DNA from: Pseudomonas sp. AOB-7
Lineage (GTDB): Bacteria > Pseudomonadota > Gammaproteobacteria > Pseudomonadales > Pseudomonadaceae
Direction of reading: 5' to 3'
NCBI RefSeq assembly: GCF_003696305.1
Contig: NZ_RFFK01000002.1
Span: 310,001-374,000 of the forward strand
Length of the DNA stretch: 64,000 nt
The number at the start of each line of letters is the position of its first letter. Positions within the stretch are counted from its first letter, which is position 1. The translations under genes were made by a program, and so were the position numbers. The notes beneath the pieces were generated by a model. It did no database searches and was not told the DNA's origin. It saw only the letters and a program-made list of their open reading frames with translations. Positions 42,858-50,822 of the stretch are shown one piece after another.

Positions 42858-43691
42858 ATGACCCTGCACATCACCTCACTCAGCCCGGCACTCGGCGCCC
42901 AGGTCAGCGGCATCGACCTGCGTCAGCCCCTCACCACCAGCCTGCGCCAGTAAGTCGAAGACGCCCTGCTGCAATACCAGGTGCTGTTCTTCCGCGAGCA
43001 GCCCATCGAGCCGCAACAGCAGGCCGCCCTCGCCGCCCAGTTCGGCGACCTGCACATCCACCCGCTCTACCCCAACGTGCCCGAGCAGCCCGAAATCCTC
43101 GTGCTCGACACCGCCGTGACCGACGTGCGTGACAACGCCATCTGGCACACCGACGTCAGCTTTCTGCAAACCCCGGCCCTCGGCGCGATACTCGCCGCCA
43201 AGCACCTGCCGGCCTATGGCGACGACACCCTGTGGGCGAGCAGCAGCGCGGCCTATGACGCCCTGTCAGAGCCGCTAAAGCAGTTGCTCGACGGCCTCAC
43301 CGCCACCCACGACTTCACCCGCTCCTTCCCCCTGGAGCGCTTCGGCAACACCCCCGAGGCCCTGGCGCATTACCACGAGGTGCAGCGCACCCACCCGCCC
43401 GTGGTGCACCCGGTGGTGCGCACCCACCCGGTTACCGGACGCAAGGGCCTGTTCGTCAACGACGGCTTCACCAACCGCATCAACGAACTGGAAGCCGCCG
43501 AAAGCGATGCCCTGCTGCGCTTTCTCTTCGCCCACGCCACCCGTCCGGAATTCACTATCCGCTGGCGCTGGCAGGAAAACGACGTGGCCTTCTGGGACAA
43601 CCGCATCACCCAGCACTACGCCGTCGACGACTACCGCCCACAACGCAGGGTGATGCATCGCGCGACCATCCTGGGCGACAAACCCTATTGA
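42858..43691 (+). pseudogene. tauD: tauD-like taurine/alpha-ketoglutarate dioxygenase with in-frame stop
   Basis: Full-length TauD reading frame (277 codons) interrupted by TAA at 42951-42953 (codon 32) in ...[20 protein letters not shown]. The frame is otherwise intact on both sides and the Fe ligands remain (His97-x-Asp99 in WHTDVSF and His253 in QHYAVDDY, counted from the ATG). TauD converts taurine to sulfite and aminoacetaldehyde. A GTG at 42981 could start a shorter product lacking about 40 residues. One base change or a sequencing error explains the stop. Lies after the cystine operon. Confidence 0.85.
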
Positions 43692-43701
43692 GAGGTCCCC
43701 C

Positions 43702-43902
43702 ATGGCCGAACATGGCGAAGACTTCCTGCGCCGCGCGGCGCAGGCTACGCCGTCGACGACTGCAGATCAGCCCGCGGCAAGCGCGAGCACAGATTGTCGA
43801 AGGCGTAACCCTGCTGGACGTTCGTAGCGACTCCGAGTTTCGCGAAGGGCATATCGACGGCGTGTTCAACCTGAGCGCGGATCAATTCCATGAGCGAAAA
43901 AA
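43702..43902 (+). pseudogene. rhodanese-domain remnant
   Basis: Begins at an ATG (MAEHGEDFLRRAAQA), then needs a shift into another frame for ISPRQARAQIVEGVTLLDVR followed by SDSEFREGHIDGVFNLS, the N-terminal third of a rhodanese domain. The homology ends at about 43,890, before the active-site cysteine loop, where a terminator hairpin begins. So it is both frameshifted and truncated. It directly follows the damaged tauD gene, suggesting the two decayed together. Confidence 0.7.
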
Positions 43903-43929
43903 CAGAAACCGGGGCAAGCCCGGTTTCTG
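43903..43929 (-). terminator. terminator for the DUF2790 gene
   Basis: Perfect 11-bp arms CAGAAACCGGG / CCCGGTTTCTG with a 5-nt loop; on the minus strand it is followed by six Ts. A strong rho-independent terminator 22 bp after the DUF2790 stop. Confidence 0.85.
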
Positions 43930-43950
43930 AGACTGTTGCAGGAGGGAGGC

Positions 43951-44211
43951 TTAGCCGCCCAGGCAGCCGTTGCCCATTACTTGATAGCGAATCCTGTGCT
44001 GCTGACCATTGGAATCCTCGTAGGTCATTTCCACAGGCACCGCATGACACACATTCGGGATTTCGCTATGCGACACCACCCGAGCGATATCCAGGTGCAT
44101 GCCGTAGTGGTAATCGATGACTGCGTCGGACGACTGCGCGGTCGGCTGATCGGTGGCCATGGCCTGAGTGGTCATCAGCACGCCGAGTACAGAGAACAGG
44201 ATGGCTTTCAT
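43951..44211 (-). CDS. DUF2790 family small exported protein
   Basis: 86-aa protein with a signal peptide (MKAILFSVLGVLMTTQAMA) and the Pseudomonas-specific DUF2790 pattern: DYHYGMHLDIARVVSHSEIP, then CHAVPVEMTYEDSNGQQHRI and RYQVMGNGCLGG with two cysteines that may pair. The start at 44211 is fixed by GAGGA upstream. Function unknown; family members are periplasmic and often copper- or stress-induced, but nothing here shows that. Lies 32 bp downstream of an SDR gene on the same strand. Confidence 0.85.
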   Translation of the reverse strand: MKAILFSVLGVLMTTQAMATDQPTAQSSDAVIDYHYGMHLDIARVVSHSEIPNVCHAVPVEMTYEDSNGQQHRIRYQVMGNGCLGG

Positions 44212-44243
44212 GAGTCTTTCCTCTACAAGGTTGGACGATTGCT

Positions 44244-45074
44244 TCAGGCCTGGAAGTCGGTGGACAGGGCCAGGTCTCTCCACTCGGCCAGCTCGCTGGC
44301 GACGAAGTGGTTCTTTTCCTCAATGCGCGCCACGGTGTCGCTGCCCAAGGGCAGGCGCTGCGGTGGTTTCGGCGCATTGACCAGAGCCAGAATGGCCTCG
44401 GCGAACTTCACCGGATTGCCCGGCTGCGCATGATTGGCATCTTTGGCGAAGCGGCGCATGGCGCCCACGGTTTCGTCGTAATCCGGCAGTTCCAGCGCGG
44501 TCTTCACCAGCGACTGCTCGTCGAGGAAGTCGGTACGGAAGAAGCCGGGTTCGACCACAGTGGCGTGGATGCCCAGCGGCGCGACTTCCTGATGCAGTGC
44601 CTCGGTGATGCCTTCCACCGCGAACTTGGTGGAGCCGTAGACCCCCCACCCCATGTAGGCCTGGTACCCGCCGATGGAGGAAATGTTGATGATGTGGCCG
44701 GAGCGCTGGCGACGCATGTGCGGCAGCACCGCGCGGATCACGTTGAGCACACCGAACACGTTGGTGGCGAACAGGCGCTCGGTTTCGTTGGCGCTGGTTT
44801 CCTCTACCGCACCAAGTACGCCGAAGCCGGCGTTGTTGACGAGCACATCGATACGACCGAAGTGCTTGACGCCTTCGGCGACGGCCTGATGGGCCTCGGC
44901 CTCGCTGGTCACGTCCAGACGCACGGCCAGCAGGTTGGGATGGCTGCCGAGGCGGGCCACGACATCTTCAGGCTTGCGAGCGGTGGCAATCACGGCATCA
45001 CCGGCACGCAGAGCATGTTCTGCGATCAGCGTGCCAAAACCACGGGAAGCTCCAGTAATGAACCAAGTACGCAT
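44244..45074 (-). CDS. SDR-family oxidoreductase
   Basis: 276-aa classical short-chain dehydrogenase: cofactor motif TGASRGFG (8-15), NNAG in VLVNNAGFGVLGA, catalytic Ser in NISSIGGYQAY and YxxxK in YGSTKFA. Substrate unknown. Divergent from the LysR gene at 45,204, which is the likely regulator. Strong similarity to the many single-gene SDRs next to LysR regulators in Pseudomonas. Confidence 0.9.
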   Translation of the reverse strand: MRTWFITGASRGFGTLIAEHALRAGDAVIATARKPEDVVARLGSHPNLLAVRLDVTSEAEAHQAVAEGVKHFGRIDVLVNNAGFGVLGAVEETSANETERLFATNVFGVLNVIRAVLPHMRRQRSGHIINISSIGGYQAYMGWGVYGSTKFAVEGITEALHQEVAPLGIHATVVEPGFFRTDFLDEQSLVKTALELPDYDETVGAMRRFAKDANHAQPGNPVKFAEAILALVNAPKPPQRLPLGSDTVARIEEKNHFVASELAEWRDLALSTDFQA

Positions 45075-45155
45075 ATCAACTCCTCCTGTCAGTGACCCTG
45101 CACCATTGCCGGGCCTTCTCGATGAGTTGACGCCACTCTAAAATCCAACTACTGA

Positions 45156-45190
45156 TGTGATAATCCCAAGAAATTCACATAACTTTGTGA
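45156..45190. promoter_or_regulatory. dyads in the SDR/LysR divergent promoter
   Basis: TCACA at 45175-45179 pairs with TGTGA at 45186-45190 (6-bp spacer), and with TGTGA at 45156-45160 on the other side. The arrangement fits a LysR-type site overlapping the regulator's own promoter. Inference from position. Confidence 0.45.
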
Positions 45191-45203
45191 GCAGGATTCA
45201 CAT

Positions 45204-46103
45204 ATGAAGCCGGTATCCGCCGCAGATCTGTCGATCTTCCTGAGCATCGCCCAGCACCTCAGCTTCAGCCGCGCGGCGGTAGAGCTCGGGCTCTCTGCGT
45301 CGGCACTGAGTCATGCGTTGCGGGCCCTGGAAACCCGTCTGGGGGTCCGCCTGTTCAATCGCACCACCCGCAGCGTGGCACTGACCGAAGCTGGCGAGCG
45401 CCTCTATAACCGGGTCAAACCAGCTTTTCGCGATATCGACGACGCCCTCGAAGACCTCAACAGCTTTCGCGACAAACCGTCGGGTAACCTCCGCATCACC
45501 GCCGGCCGCCCCGCCGCACAACTGGTTCTGCTGCCACTGGCCAGCCGCTTTCTCGAGGCCTACCCGGACGTGCGCCTGGACATCGTGACCGACGATGCCC
45601 TGGTGGACGTCGTGTCTGCCGGCTTCGACGCGGGCGTGCGCTTTGGCGAACGCCTGGAGGCGGACATGGTGTCCCTGTCCATCGGGCCCTACATGCGCTC
45701 GGTGGTGGTGGCGTCGCCGGAGTTCTTCCAGCGTCATCAGGCGCCACAACAGCCGCAGGATCTGCACGGCCTGCCCTGCATCCGCCATCGCTTTCCGAGC
45801 GGCGCCTTCTATCGCTGGGAGTTCGCCCGAGGCGGTATCGAACTGGAAATCGATGTAGAAGGCCCTCTCATACTGGGCGACGTCGCCCTGATGGTCGGGC
45901 CTGCATTGCAGGGCGTTGGCCTGGCCTACGTGTTCGAGGACATGGTCAGCGAGCACTTGGCCAATGGCAGCTTGGTTCAGGTACTGGAAGACTGGTGCCC
46001 CTATTACCCAGGGTTGCACCTGTACTATCCAAGCCGCCGCCACGTCCCCGCGGCGCTCAAGGCCTTCATTGAGTTCGCCCGAAACGCCCGCCCTGAGCGT
46101 TGA
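45204..46103 (+). CDS. LysR-family transcriptional regulator
   Basis: 299-aa LTTR: winged HTH (LSFSRAAVELGLSASALSHA, TRLGVRLFNRTTRSVAL) and substrate-binding domain ending HLYYPSRRHVPAALKAFIEF. Belongs to the DsdC/AaeR-like large group common in Pseudomonas. Divergent from the SDR gene, its probable target. The next gene downstream is another regulator of the same subgroup. Confidence 0.92.
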   Translation: MKPVSAADLSIFLSIAQHLSFSRAAVELGLSASALSHALRALETRLGVRLFNRTTRSVALTEAGERLYNRVKPAFRDIDDALEDLNSFRDKPSGNLRITAGRPAAQLVLLPLASRFLEAYPDVRLDIVTDDALVDVVSAGFDAGVRFGERLEADMVSLSIGPYMRSVVVASPEFFQRHQAPQQPQDLHGLPCIRHRFPSGAFYRWEFARGGIELEIDVEGPLILGDVALMVGPALQGVGLAYVFEDMVSEHLANGSLVQVLEDWCPYYPGLHLYYPSRRHVPAALKAFIEFARNARPER

Positions 46104-46259
46104 GCATTGCCGCCTGGCAAATACCTTTATCCGTTACATCTACTAGTATGGTAGGTGTAATTCAACCGGGGCCCCGCTGCATGCCCCTTGAAGCCCATCT
46201 GCATAATCGGCGCGCTGGCAATGTCGTACATTCGGCCCCCACCGATGCCGGAGCGGTCT

Positions 46260-47192
46260 ATGCGTCAAGACCATTTAGACGGACTGCTGACTTTCATTGC
46301 CGTTGCCGAGGAGAAGGGCTTCTCCGCCGCCGCGGTGAGGCTGGGGGTGTCGCCTTCGGCGGTTAGCCAGAGCATCCGTAACCTCGAGCAACGCCTAGGC
46401 CTGGTGCTATTCAACCGCACCACCCGCAGTGTCAGCCTCACCGAGATCGGGGAACGCTACCTGGAGCGGGTGCAGCCAGCCCTTGAGCTACTGACCTCGG
46501 CGTCCCGCGAACTGGGGCGCGAAGCCGATCATCCTTCAGGCCTGTTGCGAATCAACGTCCCGCGAGCCGCGCATCTGATCGTTCTGCAGCCAGTGCTATG
46601 TCGCTTCATGGCTGCCTATCCGGAGATCAACCTGGAGATACGCGTGGAAAACCTGCTGGTTGATATCGTCAGTCAGGGTTTCGATGCCGGTATCCGCTTT
46701 GGCGAGGCAGTCGAGAAGGATATGGTGGCAATCGCGGTCGGGCCGCCGCTGCAGGCTCAGATCATCGCGTCGCCGAGCTATCTGGCACAGCACGGGGTGC
46801 CGACTCATCCACAGCAATTGCTGGCGCACAACTGCATCGGCTATCGCCATACCACCAGCGGGCAAATCGAGCGCTGGAGCTTTTCCCGTGGCGATGAAAA
46901 GTATGGCCTACCGCCCAAGGGCCGGTTGATCCTCAATGACTCGGAGATTCTGGTACGAGCGGCATTGGACGGACTCGGCATCGCCTACATGATCAATGGC
47001 TATATCGAACCCTTCATTGAGCAGGGGCAACTGGTGCGCCTGCTGGAGGATTGGAGCCCGACCTGCCCTGCCCTGCACCTTTACTATCCGGATCGACGCC
47101 GAGTCCCCGCCAAACTGCGCGCCTTGATCGATTTTCTGCGCAACGAGCGCGAAAGCCTGGCACAGGTCGCCGAAGTCCCTCTGGTTCTCTGA
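46260..47192 (+). CDS. LysR-family transcriptional regulator
   Basis: 310-aa LTTR starting MRQDHLDGLLTFIAVAEEKG, chosen over an upstream ATG at 46188 because GGAG lies before it and the HTH starts directly (GFSAAAVRLGVSPSAVSQSI). The substrate-binding domain ends HLYYPDRRRVPAKLRALIDF, close to the preceding regulator, so the pair may come from an old duplication. No divergent target is adjacent; it converges on the ABC exporter gene with an 11-bp gap. Confidence 0.9.
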   Translation: MRQDHLDGLLTFIAVAEEKGFSAAAVRLGVSPSAVSQSIRNLEQRLGLVLFNRTTRSVSLTEIGERYLERVQPALELLTSASRELGREADHPSGLLRINVPRAAHLIVLQPVLCRFMAAYPEINLEIRVENLLVDIVSQGFDAGIRFGEAVEKDMVAIAVGPPLQAQIIASPSYLAQHGVPTHPQQLLAHNCIGYRHTTSGQIERWSFSRGDEKYGLPPKGRLILNDSEILVRAALDGLGIAYMINGYIEPFIEQGQLVRLLEDWSPTCPALHLYYPDRRRVPAKLRALIDFLRNERESLAQVAEVPLVL

Positions 47193-47203
47193 GGTGGCGC
47201 CGC

Positions 47204-48898
47204 TCAGATGGCGGTGCTCTCGCTGACCTTGCCCGCCGCCATCCGCACCACCCGATCCGCCGCCAGTATCACCGCAGGACGATGGGCGATGACGATACGG
47301 GTCTGCTGCGGGCGCAAGGTGGCGAGATTCGCCAGCACCTGGGCCTCGGTCTGCGGATCGAGCGCCGAGGTCGCCTCGTCCAGCACCAGCAGCGGCGCAT
47401 CCACCAGCAGCGCGCGCGCCAGGGCCAGGCGCTGGCGCTGGCCACCGGACAGGCGCGCACCATAGGCACCGACCTGGGTGTCGTAGCCATGCGGCAACTG
47501 CATGATGAAATCGTGCGCACAGGCTGCCTTGGCGGCGGCGATCATCTCTTCCTGGCTGGCGCCCGGCCGCGAGTACAGGATGTTTTCGCGGATCGAGCGA
47601 TTCAGCAGCATCGGCTCCTGAGTCACCACTGCAACATGCTGGCGCAGCGCAGCCAGGGGCAATGTTGCGATATCCCGTCCGTCCAGCAGAATGCGCCCCC
47701 TATCCGGGCTGTAGAACCGCTGCAACAGCCGGGATAGGGTGGACTTGCCGGAGCCACTGGGACCTGCGATGGCGAGCGTTTCCCCAGGCCTGACGCGCAG
47801 GTCCAGACCATCGAGAACAGGCACGGTGGTGGACGGGTAGGCGAAGCTCACCCCTTCGAATACCACCTCGCCACGCCAGGGCCTGTCCTCGACCACCTGC
47901 TCAACTGTTTCCTCGCGCGGCAACGCCGTCAGCATCAGCGCATCGGCCGCATCCTCCAGGCCCTTCTGCGCCACCCGCAGGTTTTCGCCGAAGCCACGCA
48001 GATAACCCGCCATGAGGAGGAAGGAGGTCACGGCGAAGGCTACGTCGCCGGCGCCGGTGTTCCCACGCATCCAGGTGTACAGCGCCACGCCGCTCAAACC
48101 GGTGAGCAGCAGCAGTAGCAACAGGTTCTGGACCAGTCCGAGGTCGACGAAGCGGCGCCAGGCCATGGCTGAGGAAGCCCCCCAGACATGGGCGACTTGT
48201 GCCATATGACCCTGCTCACGCCCTTCGGCGGTAAAACCCTTGATCGTCACCGATGCCGCCAGCACGTCGGCCACGATGCCGCTGAGCTGACTATCGCTGG
48301 CATTGGCCTGCAGGCTGGCCGGGCGAATCCAGTGCATACCCACCAGCAGGTTGCTGGCGATGAAGGCAAGCGCCACCAGCAACGCGAGCACCCCAGCCAA
48401 CGGCTCGCGCCAGCCGATCATCAGGATCAACCCGAGTAGCACAACCAGTGCCGGGCCAAGGTGGATGGTGGCGGCGTCGGTGACTGCGTCATACCCCTCC
48501 ATCGCCCGGCGCAGGCGCCGCACGGTTTCGCCGGTAGCCTGGTTCGCGTGCCAGTCGGCAGGCGCGGCGAGCACGTGTTCAAAGCCCTGCAACAGAACCG
48601 CCTGCATGTTGCGCGCGGCCAGCGGAATCCACAGGCGATGGGCCAGGTTGCGACTGATGGCGAAACCGGCGAACGCCGCCAGCAGCAACGCCCAGCTCTG
48701 CCACACGACCGCCTGATCGGCGCTCTCGGCGACGCTTTCGATCAGTCGTGCCGACGCCCAGGGCAGCAGCAGGTCGAATCCGGTCGCCGCCAGCGTCAGG
48801 GTCAACCCGAGGAAGAAGTATCCACGACGACGCAGCCACAAGCCGGCCACGAAACCGAGCACCTGGCGGTAGGCTATGGGGCTGGCGTAGGCATCCAT
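47204..48898 (-). CDS. ABC exporter, fused permease-ATPase
   Basis: 564-aa half-transporter. The N-terminal type 1 exporter membrane domain has about six helices (20-290), and the C-terminal ATPase carries Walker A GPSGSGKSTLSRLL, signature LSGGQRQRLALARAL, Walker B LLVLDEATSALDP and the H-loop IVIAHRPAV. AGGAGGT lies upstream; either GTG (48901) or ATG (48898) could start. Substrate unknown; family members export lipids, drugs or peptides. Works as a homodimer or with an unlinked partner. Confidence 0.9.
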   Translation of the reverse strand: MDAYASPIAYRQVLGFVAGLWLRRRGYFFLGLTLTLAATGFDLLLPWASARLIESVAESADQAVVWQSWALLLAAFAGFAISRNLAHRLWIPLAARNMQAVLLQGFEHVLAAPADWHANQATGETVRRLRRAMEGYDAVTDAATIHLGPALVVLLGLILMIGWREPLAGVLALLVALAFIASNLLVGMHWIRPASLQANASDSQLSGIVADVLAASVTIKGFTAEGREQGHMAQVAHVWGASSAMAWRRFVDLGLVQNLLLLLLLTGLSGVALYTWMRGNTGAGDVAFAVTSFLLMAGYLRGFGENLRVAQKGLEDAADALMLTALPREETVEQVVEDRPWRGEVVFEGVSFAYPSTTVPVLDGLDLRVRPGETLAIAGPSGSGKSTLSRLLQRFYSPDRGRILLDGRDIATLPLAALRQHVAVVTQEPMLLNRSIRENILYSRPGASQEEMIAAAKAACAHDFIMQLPHGYDTQVGAYGARLSGGQRQRLALARALLVDAPLLVLDEATSALDPQTEAQVLANLATLRPQQTRIVIAHRPAVILAADRVVRMAAGKVSESTAI

Positions 48899-49099
48899 CA
48901 CGGGTTACCTCCTGAGGCGAGTTTTGGCGGTTGGGGTTACTCGTTGCTTCCCGCGGCTAGCGCCTCGGGGTCGGCGCATGGTCGATGGCAGCCGAGGATT
49001 GGACAAGACGTGCAAGGCTGCAGAGGTTTTGAAGCGCTACTTACGAATTGGCTCATTGATCAGTTGGGCTACAAGGTGTGCTCCCTGACGCTGCTCGCT

Positions 49100-49141
49100 G
49101 GCCCTGGCGAGATTTCGCCAGGGCCGCCCCGAGAGGCGGCC
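49100..49141 (-). terminator. overlapping hairpins after the symporter gene
   Basis: Perfect 11-bp arms GGCCCTGGCGA / TCGCCAGGGCC (49100-49125) overlap a second stem GGCCGCC / GGCGGCC (49122-49141). The two stems cannot form together. Located 16 bp after the symporter stop in its direction of transcription. Rest of the 48,899-49,157 gap shows nothing recognisable. Confidence 0.65.
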
Positions 49142-49157
49142 TTGGCGCTCCGAAGCT

Positions 49158-50504
49158 TCAACGCAGTGGCTGACCTTTCATCTCCGGCATGCGGACGTAT
49201 ACCAGCAAGCTGACCAGGCTCACGGCCACCAGGTAGATCCAGAACAGGTGGCCGTACCCCCAGCCTGCCATGGCGGTCATGATGTACGGCGAGGTGCCGC
49301 CGAACAGGGTCACCGAAAGCGCATAAGGCAGCGCGATGCCGGTAACACGCACCTCGGCCGGAAACTGCTCGGCCATGGTCACCGCCGAGGCTGCACCGAA
49401 ACCGGTGAGGATAATCATCGACACGGTCTGCAGCAGCGCCACCTCCACCAGGCTGATGCCCTCATGCAGCAGCGCGAAGCTCGGCCAGGCCCACAGCGCG
49501 GCGCAGGCGGCGAAGGCGATCAGCACCGGGCGCCGGCCGACACGGTCGGCCAGCATGCCGGCCAGGGGCATCAACAGCAACGACACGCCCACCGCGATGG
49601 CCCCGGCCAGCAGCGTCTCGCGAATCGACATGCCAGTCACCAGATGCACCTGCGACGGATAACTGACCATCCACACATAGTTGAGCAGGTTGCCGGCCAT
49701 GGCCACGCCGATTACCCGCGCCACATCCTTGCGATGCTTGGTGAAAATTTCACGAATCGGCCGCTTATCCTCAGCCTTCTGCGCCACGCGCGAGTTGAAC
49801 ACCTCGGTTTCACGCACCGACAAGCGAATCCACAGGGTCAGCATGCCCATCGCCGCGGCGATGATGAAGGCCACCCGCCAGCCCCAGTCCTCCAGGGCGG
49901 TGTCGCTACCCACCGAGGCGAGCACGAAACCGAGCAGAAAGGACACCAGGGTGCCGGCGTTGATCGCGAACCATTGCCAGGAACCGGCGAAGGCACGGCG
50001 ATTGGACGGCGCCGATTCGATCAGAAAGGCCGAGGCCGAGCCGAACTCACCACCGGCCGAAAAGCCCTGAGTCAGGCGAGCCAGCACCAGGATGATCGGT
50101 GCGGCAATGCCGATGCTCTCGTAGTTGGGACAGATGCCAATTACCAGCGAGGCCACCGACATCAGCAGGATCGATAGCGTCAGGCCCTTCTTGCGCCCGT
50201 AGCGGTCGGCAAACACGCCGAGCACCGCACCGCCGATTGGGCGCATGAGAAAACCTACGGCGAATACGGCAAGCACCGACAACAGCGCCGTGAGGCTATT
50301 GCCCGCGGGGAAAAACTGCTTGGCCAGGATCGAGGAGAAGGTCGCGTAGATCACCCAGTCGGTGTACTCGACGATAGTGCCGAGCGTCGCCGCGACTATC
50401 GCCTTGCGCTCGGTCTTGTTGAGCTTGCGCCCCTGGGTGTCGGCGCTTGCAGGCGAACTGGCGTCAGGCATGAGGTGGTATACCGCACTATTGTCATTGT
50501 TCAT
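49158..50504 (-). CDS. MFS metabolite:H+ symporter (MHS family)
   Basis: 448-aa twelve-helix transporter. MHS/MFS signatures: VEYTDWVIYATFSSILAKQF in helix 1, FADRYGRKKG between helices 2 and 3, LTQGFSAGGEFGSASAFLIE in helix 4, and LADRVGRRP between 8 and 9. The start MNNDNSAVYHL is fixed by AGGAG; the frame stays open far upstream across the intergenic region and the antisense of the aldehyde-dehydrogenase gene, but that part is not coding. Such symporters import organic acids or betaines. Divergent from an aldehyde dehydrogenase, probably its metabolic partner. Confidence 0.9.
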   Translation of the reverse strand: MNNDNSAVYHLMPDASSPASADTQGRKLNKTERKAIVAATLGTIVEYTDWVIYATFSSILAKQFFPAGNSLTALLSVLAVFAVGFLMRPIGGAVLGVFADRYGRKKGLTLSILLMSVASLVIGICPNYESIGIAAPIILVLARLTQGFSAGGEFGSASAFLIESAPSNRRAFAGSWQWFAINAGTLVSFLLGFVLASVGSDTALEDWGWRVAFIIAAAMGMLTLWIRLSVRETEVFNSRVAQKAEDKRPIREIFTKHRKDVARVIGVAMAGNLLNYVWMVSYPSQVHLVTGMSIRETLLAGAIAVGVSLLLMPLAGMLADRVGRRPVLIAFAACAALWAWPSFALLHEGISLVEVALLQTVSMIILTGFGAASAVTMAEQFPAEVRVTGIALPYALSVTLFGGTSPYIMTAMAGWGYGHLFWIYLVAVSLVSLLVYVRMPEMKGQPLR

Positions 50505-50822
50505 GGCATGGCTCCTGTGAGCATGTCTTTTTGTTGTCGTTGCCACGAACGATGGCACCAGGGCTGGGGCCGGTGAAGCGAGATTTCCGCGTCTTTCGGT
50601 TGACTGCAAGTCAACCCAATCGCCCCCGCAGCGCGAATGACGCGGGAGGCGGGCCCGGGCATCGCCGCGCCTTTCCGAGCGATATTTTCTCAACTGACGA
50701 CAGCCGAAATCTCCGTTGAACGGGCCTGCTGCAGCCACCAACCTGCCGAGCATGCGCAGTGCATCGATCAACAAGAGGCCCACCCGATCAAGGGGCCCGG
50801 AAATGAACGAGGAGACTCGAAG
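50505..50822. promoter_or_regulatory. divergent promoter region with a palindrome
   Basis: 318-bp gap between the symporter and aldehyde dehydrogenase genes. A clear dyad GGTTGACT-GCA-AGTCAACC spans 50598-50616 and is a candidate operator. A GAAATCTCCGTTGAAC segment near 50,708 partly mirrors GCGAGATTTCCGCG at 50,578. No regulator gene is adjacent. No ORF of coding character. Confidence 0.5.
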
